A stretch of 64,000 bases of DNA from Dryas octopetala (Eukaryota; Streptophyta; Magnoliopsida; Rosales; Rosaceae): the NCBI GenBank assembly GCA_963921425.1, contig OY992840.1, positions 2,501 through 66,500 on the forward strand. Direction: 5' to 3'. The translations under genes were made by a program, and so were the position numbers. This document shows, piece after piece, positions 57,060 through 64,000 of the stretch. The notes beneath the pieces are model-generated. The model saw only the letters and a program-made list of their open reading frames with translations, was not told where the DNA came from and ran no database searches. Each line of letters opens with the position of its first letter. Within the stretch, counting starts at the first letter, position 1.

Positions 57060-57720
57060 GAGGCTGCTCGGGTGGGAGGCGTGAGGGTGCTGACTGGGCT
57101 CGGGCCGGAAATTTCGGAGTGGCCGGATCGGAGCTACACGGGTCGCGAGGGAGTGCTCGGGTCGGAGGTGGCAGAGGTGCTCGGGTCGGCGGGTCGGACT
57201 GCAGCTGAGTTTGGCGGCGGCTCGGAAGGCGACCGAAAGAGAGAGGGCGAGCTCGGGCGAGGGTTGGGCTCGGGCCGGAGGAGTGCTGCACAGGCCGGAT
57301 CGGGCTCGGGCTTGGGCTGCTCGTCAGCGGGGGTCTGCGCGGGTCGGAGGGAGGCGTGCGCAGTGCAGGTCGGCGGAGGAGCAGGGGTGCTCGGAGCGGA
57401 CGCGGGCGGCTGCTGGGCTCGGGTTGCTCTGTCGCGGCTCGGGGTGGTGGGCTCGGGTTGTTCTGTCGCGGCTCGGGGTGTTGGGCTCGGGCGCGGGTGC
57501 ACGGGTGCTGTGGGCGGAAGAGCAGGGGGCTTGCTCGGGGCTGCTCTGTCTTGGCTCGAAGGGAGTGGGTTCGGTGCTGTGGGCTGAGCGTGGAAGCTTG
57601 CGCAGTGTGCTGCTGGGGGCGGTGCTCCGGTGCGCGGGTGTGCGGGTGCTCGGGCAGCAGCTTGGGCTGCTCGGATCGGCGCGGGTCGGGCTGCTTGTTT
57701 CGAGCGTTTTGAGGTGAGCA
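57060..57720. repeat. GC-rich low-complexity leader, GGCTCGGG-rich
   Basis: Very GC-rich, with many GCTCGGG and GGGTCGG words and imperfect tandem copies (for example GTCGCGGCTCGGGGTG twice near 57435-57480). Open frames exist on both strands but are a consequence of composition. Probably a transcribed leader of the antisense gene; possible splice sites lie near 57713 and 58021-58250. Confidence 0.6.
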
Positions 57721-58272
57721 ATCTCAAAAATTTTTCTACTCAATTGATATACTGATTTTGCCTTGGAAAATTGAGAATTGTGAGAAATTGTGGTTGTCCA
57801 GCCCGAGGCGGACCTTGGAATTCTGTTTGTCAATTTTGTGGAAAATGTGAGTAGGGGCAGGTGGAGGTGCAACTGGGTATGAGCCGTGCCGAGCATTGGG
57901 TAGGCAACATGCCTTCATTTTTGGACTTTGTAACTTATTGGGTGTTGTGTTCTTGGCCAGGTACTGAGGAGTCAAGATAAGTGGGTTGGAACCCGTCTGA
58001 GCCGTTGGAGCCACGGACTACAGGTAAAGGCTTGAGTTTTTATTGCTTGTCTGCTTGAATTGATATTGTGAATATTGGCCTTGATAAATGATTGGTGGCT
58101 GAGCATGTGAAAGGGTGAATGTTGTCAAATTGGGGGTATCCGAGCACATACGGGGGGTGGGAAACCGGTATTGATCTGAAATGTCCATGGTGTTGTCTTG
58201 GTGTGCCGAGCACTTCCCATCTTGATTTGTGGTTTGTCTTGGATGGGCAGGTGCACTGAAGTCGGACATTCC

Positions 58273-60366
58273 ATGGCTTCCTCCGATGATAACAGTTCTA
58301 TGGAGTCTGATCGGGCGTCCACAAGTGATGGGACGCCGATGAGGCCAAATATGCCCCGACCCTAGATGGGGTGTGGAAACATGGGGGTGGGCAAAGTGCT
58401 CAAGACCGTCCAGGAGAGCTTGTCCATGGTGATGGAAAGTGGGGGGAAAGGCACTGGTAGCGAGGACAGCGATGATGGAGAGACGCCTACCAGCTGTGGT
58501 GATGTGGGTAGGCACATTGTGCCTAGGACATACTGGTCCGTGGATGGGTTATGTGAGAACAGGATGAAGGAGGAGGAGCTTGAAAAATTGAGGGTGGAGT
58601 TCCAAATTCCTGATTATATCCATCTGAGCCTCCCGGGGGAGGGTGATGTCTTGAGTGACCCGCCGGAGGGGCACATTCTGTGTTTTGCCAAGAGTTTTCA
58701 CCATGGGTTTAGACTTCCTCTCCACCCCTATTTCCAATATATGTTGAGGAAGTTAGGAATTGCACCAGCTCAGCTGACGCCCAATAGTTGGAGAACCTTA
58801 ATTGGGCTGTATGTGATGTTCCGGGATGAGGGGTATGGTGCCCCGAGTATGGCTCAATTTTCACACTTGTTTGAAATTAAGTCGAGTCCCAATTTGCGGG
58901 GTTGGGTGTACTGCTCGCAGTTGGCGAACGGGCAGTTCACCGATGGGACAACTCGCCAAATACAGGTAGGCCACCCAGACGCTCACAAGGAGTGGAAGAA
59001 AAAATGGTTCTTTGCGAGCGGAGCCTGGGAATTCGGCCGGAGTGAGAGAAGGACCATGAATAGGGTGCCGACAAATTTCCACATAATAGGTTGTCTGGTT
59101 GGGCCAATGTATTGGTCTGTGTACATTTGGATTGTTAGCTAATATTGTGCTGGTACTAATAGAAGTCTTTTGTTGTTTGATTTTGCAGGGGGTGAGTGGG
59201 AGAGGCTTCCATTGTCGGAGGATAGCGTGGAAGAGGTGCGAAAGGTGTTTAGTCGACCTGCCCGAAAGTTGAGCGCTGCCTACCTCTTGTCTCCTGAAAA
59301 GTTGGCCAAGTACGGCTTCGGAGTTGTTCTGTACTTCCCCTCTTGGAGTATTAATTGATGAGATAATAACTTGTGCTCATTGAATTTGTTTGTCTTTCAG
59401 TGAAAATGGCCAATACGAAGAAAACAAGTAGACCGGTTGGTCATGCCCCGCCTGCTCAGAGGAGGATGATGATGGGGGCGTTGTTGGCTGGGGGTGGCTT
59501 GCCCAAGGGGAATACAAGTAGAGGTGCATCGGTGCCCGGGGGTATGAGGCATAGTGGGTCTACCAACACCAATGTTCCGAGGGCGGCTTCTCCCGGGAGG
59601 AAAAGGAAAACGGGATTAGATGCGGCCGAGCCCGGGAGAGAGGGCAAGAGGACAGCCACTGCGTCTGATCCGGTCCCAGAGGAGGATCGTCTGGTACAGC
59701 AGGCAGTGACAGACTTTGGAGGATCCCTGAAGAAGGGGAGGGATGACCGGGTGATTGGCGATGGTGTTGAGCCGCTATCCGTTTTGCAGCGGGCCTTTTC
59801 TGAGCAGTCCCAGGTAAGGGAAAGTGGTATATGTTGATGAGATGTCCAAAGTTTAAACTTTATAGCTTGTGATAACACTTTCGTGGCATTCGACCTGGCA
59901 GGCACTGTTCTTTACTTATCAGGCACATATGAGTGTCCTGGCCACGGTGGAGAAGATGGAGGACGAGATGTCGAGCTTCGTGGTGTGGAAGGACAGAGCG
60001 CTCTCAGCCGAGGAGAAGGTCAGCACCCTGGTTGCCCAGAACCAGGCGTTGTAGGCCGAGCTGCTGCAGGCCAGGAAGGAGGCGGACCAAGCTAGGCAGG
60101 AGTTGGAGCAGTGCGGGCAGGAGCTGGGCCAAGCCAAGCAAGAGTTGGTCAATGAGTATAACAGCGGTTATGCCATGGGTTTTGGCGATTGCAAATTGGA
60201 GCTCGAGGAGATGTGCCCTGACTTTGACTGGGACCGCGTGCGTGGTCTGCTAGGTGCTGGTAACGAGGTGCATGGCAACGTCCCGGAAGAAGGTACCCAG
60301 GAGGTAGAGCATGAGGACGGAGCATCCACAGGTGGGGAGCGCGAGATGGGAGAGGATCCCAAATAG
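58273..60366 (+). CDS. Antisense accessory gene of gypsy element 2 (two nonsense codons)
   Basis: Same family as 9343-11699. From the ATG at 58273 (MASSDDNSSMESDRAS) exon A runs to 59089, the phase-1 intron is 59090-59188, and exon B is 59189 to about 59347. A possible 53-bp intron (59348-59400) follows, then exon C 59401-59813, the intron 59814-59901 and exon D 59902-60366. The conserved domain reads FQIPDYIHLSLPGEG, GFRLPLHPYFQYMLRKLG, EWKKKWFFASGAWEF and VPTNFHIIG; then come a basic middle and a coiled-coil C-terminus ending CPDFDWDRV plus an acidic tail. The first intron sits at the same codon position and phase as in element 1. TAG codons at 58363-58365 and 60051-60053 break this copy. 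Function unknown; the domain resembles the putative gypsy-type transposon family. Confidence 0.75.
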
Positions 60367-60560
60367 GCATCTATTGCACTCATGGCCCGGGGGCAGGGGT
60401 GGGCGGACCATTGCCCTATTTTGGTTTGAGTTGTATGGCCGGGTCGGATGTGGCCCGTGCCAACTTGCAAACTCCTTTGATTCTTAAGTTTTGTACTTAT
60501 TGTTATTTGGATGATTTGGAGAGTGTCCGACCCGTTATGGGGTAGGATGCCCTTCTTTTT

Positions 60561-60773
60561 AATACATGGTATTGCAGAATTTTCTCGAATGCACGGTACT
60601 TAGCTTCCCTTGGATGCATGAAATCTATTTTTCTCTGAATGCATGGTACTTAGTTTCCCTTGAATGCATGATATTGATTTTCCCTTGAATGCATGGTACT
60701 TAGGTTCCCTTGAATGCATTTGCCATAGCCGCGCCCTGAATGCATGGTACTTAACTTCCCTTGAATGCATGGG
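60561..60773. repeat. 25-bp tandem repeat, about eight units
   Basis: Units like AATGCATGGTACTTAGTTTCC, each ending CCTTG or similar, repeat from about 60561 to 60773 with divergence between units. They lie between the antisense gene's stop and the pol 3' end, the same place as the 71-bp array in element 1. Confidence 0.85.
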
Positions 60774-60937
60774 GCGGATATGGGTAGGGTCGGATGCTTG
60801 ATGGCCCGGAGGCCCATACAGACAATTAACACTTTGAATAAAAACGAAGAAAAACGTGTCCGTGGTAGGACTTGCATTTATTTAAAGTGATAACATAGAT
60901 GAAATTGGAAAAAGTCCCCGGGGGGTACAACGTTTGT

Positions 60938-63900
60938 CTACTTGTAAAAGTAGCAGAGGTGCTCGGCGTGCCAAGGGTGGCCGAGTTCCTTGCCGGTTGT
61001 GGCGCGGAGCCTATATGTGCCTGGGCGGATGACTTCAATGATTTCATACGGTCCTTCCCAATTAGGTTTCAGAGCACCCGTTTTGGCCAAGGTAGTGCTG
61101 CGTAGGACCCAGTCCCCCACTCGGAAGTGGCGAGGCTTAACTTTAGAATTGTAGTATCGAGTGGCCCGTTGCTGGTAGGCATACTTGTGTAGCTCAGCCT
61201 GGGCCCGATGCTCTTTAGCTAGGTCGAGACTGAGGGCTAGCTGGTCAGCATTGTGCTCAGGCTGAAATGTGTCGAGGCGGTAAGAGGCAAGCCCGACCTC
61301 AACTGGGATGACGGCTTCAGAAGCAAAGGCCAAAGAAAAGGGGGTTTCCCCAGTTGAGGATCGACAAGTCGTCCGGTAGGACCATAAGACTTCGGGTAGG
61401 AGGTCAGGCCACTTTCCCTTCTTTGCATCAAGCTTGGTCTTCAAGGTATGTTTAATGGTCTTGTTGACTGCCTCGACCTGCCCGTTGGCCTGAGGATGAC
61501 CAGGAGAGGCAAAGAAGACCTTGATGTTGAATGCGGAGCAAAATGACTTGAACTCTTGGTTGTCAAACTGCTTGCCATTATCAGTGATAATGGCGTAAGG
61601 GAGACCAAAGCGGCAAATTATGTTCTTCCATACAAAGCTCTTGATGGTCTGGGTGGTTGCCTTTGCCAAGGGCTCGGCCTCTGCCCACTTAGTGAAGTAG
61701 TCCACTGCGACTACTGCCATTTTGACCTTTCCCTTCCCCTCAGTCATTGGTCCGATTAAGTCGATGCCCCATTGGGCAAAGGGCCAAGGACTGTTCATGG
61801 TAGTCAAGGGCTCGGGTGGTTGGTGTGGAAAAGTTGCAAATTTTTGGCACTTTATGCATTTCTGGGTGAGCTTCCTTGCATCAGCGCGGAGGGTCGGCCA
61901 ATAATAGCCTTGGCGAATGGCCTTGTGGGCTAAAGAGTGGGCCCCTGCATGGTTGACGCGGACCCTTTCATGGATCTCCCGGAGGATATAGTCGCCTTGC
62001 TCGGGGGTAAGGCAGCGCAAGTATGGCAGGGAGAAACCCCGCTTGTATAACTTGTCGTTAATAATTGTGTACCGGGAAGCTCTATGGCGAAGGCGCCGAG
62101 CCTCAGTCTTGTCCGCGGGTGGGTTCCCATGCTTAAGAAATGCAAGGAGAGGGTCCATCCAACTAGCTTGTTGCTCAGACTGGCAGACTTCCATAACATC
62201 AGTGCTGTGCTGAGGTAAGAACTCAACTGGGACAGACCTCCCGGCTTCATGGTCAACTGCCGAGGCAAGGCGAGCTAGGGCATCCGCCCTCTCATTGTCT
62301 GCCCTAGGGATTTGGATGAGCTGGTATGTTGAGAATTGATTGAGTAGGCTTTGAACTTTGGTGAAGTAGGCGGTCATGCGCTCACCCTTGGTCTGGTATT
62401 CCTGTGTAACCTGGTTCACCACAAGTTGAGAATCGCTGTAGATTCTGAGTTGCTCAACGTTCATATGTAGTGCCAAAGATAAGCCGGCAATGAAGGCCTC
62501 ATATTCAGCCTCATTGTTGGATGCCTGGAAGCCGAATCGAAGAGCATGCTCAATGGTGGTCTGGTCAGGGGCGATCAAAACAAGTCCGGCTCCACTGCCC
62601 TGTTGATTAGAAGATCCATCAACATATAAAGACCAAATTGGGCGATCCGACCTGATTGCTGGAGTAGAAGAAGTTGGTGGGTCGGTGGTCGACACAATGG
62701 CGGAGGAGGGCTCAGCCTCGGGTAGGAATGTAGACTCTGAAATGAAGTCTGCAATGGCTTGTCCCTTGATCGCGGGCCGGGGGCGGTAGGAAATGTCAAA
62801 TTCGCTCAGCTCAATGGACCATTTGATAAGTCGGCCAGAGACCTCAGGCCGCTGCAATACTTGCCGAAGTGGTTGATTGGTGAGAACTACGATAGGGTGA
62901 GCTTGGAAGTATGGGCGGAGGCGCCGGGCTGATGTGACCAAGGCAAAGACTAATTTTTCTATCTCTGGATATCTGGTCTCAGCATCTTGCAGGGCCTTGC
63001 TGGTATAGTACACCGGGTGCTCAACCCTATCCTCAAGTCGAATTAGGACTGAGCTGGTGGCTGTCAGGGATACGGACAAGTAGAGGAGTAGCTCTTCCCC
63101 TGGCTCGGGTTTAGAAAGTAGAGGTGATTTGCCCATGTACTCTTTCAAATCTTGGAAGGCCTTCTCACACTCCGGAGTCCAGTTAATGTATTTTGTCCGA
63201 GCCTTAAGGGTTTTGAAGAATGGGGCGCAACGGTCGGTGACCTTGGATATGAATCGTGTCAAGGCGGCGACATGCCCGTTAGGCTCTGCACTTCCTTCTG
63301 AGTCCTGGGAGATTGCATATCGATCAAGGCTTTGATTTTTTCAGGGTTGGCCTCGATCCCCCTTTGGCTTACCATGAAGCCAAGGAATTTTCCCGAAAAT
63401 ACGCCGAACGTGCACTTGGCAGGGTTCAGGCGCATTTGGTACTTCTTGAGCACGGAAAACATCTCAGAAAGTTTGTGGACGTGGTCCTCCGCCCGGACAC
63501 TCTTGACAAGCATGTCGTCCACATAGACCTCCATGGACTTACCAATATATTCTGAGAAAATGAGTTGACCAAACGCTGGTAGGTGGCCCCGGCATTTTTG
63601 AGTCCGAAAGGCATGACTTTGTAACAATATAGGCCCCTGTCAGTAATGAAGGCCGTATGGTCCTGGTCGGAGCTGTGCATAAGGATTTGGTTATAGCCGG
63701 AGTAGGCGTCCATGAAACTAAGGAGTGCATGGCCTGCTGTGGCATCAACCAGTTGGTCAATTCGAGGAAGAGAAAAACTATCCTTGGGACAGGCCTTGTT
63801 GAGGTCGGTGAAGTCGACGCACATCCGCCACTTGCCATTTGATTTTTTGACCATCACAACATTGGCCAGCCAATCCGGGTAGGAAACCTCGCGGATGAAA

Positions 63901-64000
63901 CCAATTTTCTGTAACTTGTCGACTTCTTCCTTCATAGCAGTATAAATTTCGGGCTTGTACTGCCTGCGCTTTTGGCGGACGGGGCGGTGCCGCGGATTAA
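60938..64000 (-). pseudogene. Gypsy element 2 pol (RT, RNase H, integrase), frameshifted, partial
   Basis: Open to the window edge. From the right come RPVRQKRRQYKPEIYTAMKE, NGKWRMCVDFTDLNKACPKD, VYVDDMLVK and VQSLTG. RNase H follows (LYVDGSSNQQGSGAGLVLIA), then the integrase HHCC (HAGAHSLAHKAIRQGYYWP, CIKCQKF) and the DDE core (IDLIGPM, IITDNGKQFD, NGQVEAVNKT). The C-terminal part contains NWEGPYEII and ends HPWHAEHLCYFYK. Single-base changes shift the frame near 63557 (after YQRLVN) and near 63277 (after QSLTG). No other break is seen in the 774-residue 3' block (60938-63262). Confidence 0.9.

Larger units (their letters stand above)
55979..64000 (-). mobile_element. Ty3/gypsy retrotransposon, Tat-type, older, cut by the window edge
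   Basis: Reads on the minus strand. The 3' LTR (55979-56613), PPT, an antisense gene, a tandem repeat and pol (integrase, RNase H, RT) are visible. Protease, gag and the 5' LTR lie beyond 64000. The layout is the same as in element 1, but sequence identity is moderate (for example NGKWRMCVDFTDLNKACPKD against NGK-stop-RMCVDFTDLNRAC). Pol carries two frameshifts and the antisense gene two nonsense codons, so it is an inactive copy. Confidence 0.9.

Noticed and set aside
57072..57896. Several 100-200-residue open frames on both strands
   Set aside because: The region is extremely GC-rich and low in complexity, so stops are rare in all frames. The predicted peptides are Gly/Ala/Arg- or Pro/Ser-rich with no domain.
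60561..60773. Regularly spaced repeats that could suggest a CRISPR array
   Set aside because: Units are directly adjacent without unique spacers, the genome is a plant nuclear genome, and the repeat sits in a retrotransposon.

Overview
This is one end of a plant nuclear chromosome. It opens with about 278 bases of Arabidopsis-type telomere repeat (CCCTAAA) and passes directly into a transposon-rich subtelomere. Spliced genes with short AT-rich introns, Ty3/gypsy Tat-type and Ty1/copia retrotransposons, hAT/Mutator/Harbinger-type MITEs and many A/T and GA/TA microsatellites point to a dicot-like flowering plant. I cannot name the species.

Layout. 1-278 telomere. 279-1185 a decayed MUTYH (MutY DNA glycosylase) pseudogene carrying a 409-bp hAT MITE with a perfect 8-bp target duplication. 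1381-1687 an unidentified decayed gene fragment. 2987-20716 (minus) a seven-exon ROOT UV-B SENSITIVE (RUS/DUF647, probably RUS1) gene. All seven exons are open, but exon 2 is split by a young 12.25-kb Tat-type gypsy element (7629-19878, TSD cagcg, LTRs of 1068 bp with about six differences). 21085-21305 an inverted partial copy of RUS exon 2. 21795-22814 two MITEs. 23618-25028 two unidentified terminal exons and a TRIM element. 25848-31544 a 5.7-kb non-autonomous copia-type element whose 460-bp LTRs look identical. 32303-50835 (plus) a 25-exon leucine-rich-repeat/malectin receptor kinase, intact at about 1062 residues. Its seventeenth intron is about 10 kb and holds an old copia element. That old element was itself invaded by a younger copia (38788-43735), a hAT element (43989-45656), a TRIM remnant and two MITEs. 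51996-55064 a Harbinger-like TIR element that carries a fragment of a heparan-alpha-glucosaminide N-acetyltransferase (HGSNAT)-like gene. 55979-64000 a second, older Tat-type gypsy element cut by the window edge.

The most interesting signal is shared by the two gypsy elements. Each carries a separate gene on the strand opposite to gag-pol. It lies between pol and the 3' LTR, has its own TATA box, introns (one at the same codon position and phase in both), a conserved N-terminal domain and a coiled-coil C-terminal half. It runs tail-to-tail with pol, with a tandem-repeat array at or near the convergence point. Both copies here are damaged, but the shared architecture argues for a maintained function.

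Limits: everything was read by eye, without database or alignment tools. Splice sites, domain edges and LTR identity counts are my own readings and should be confirmed.
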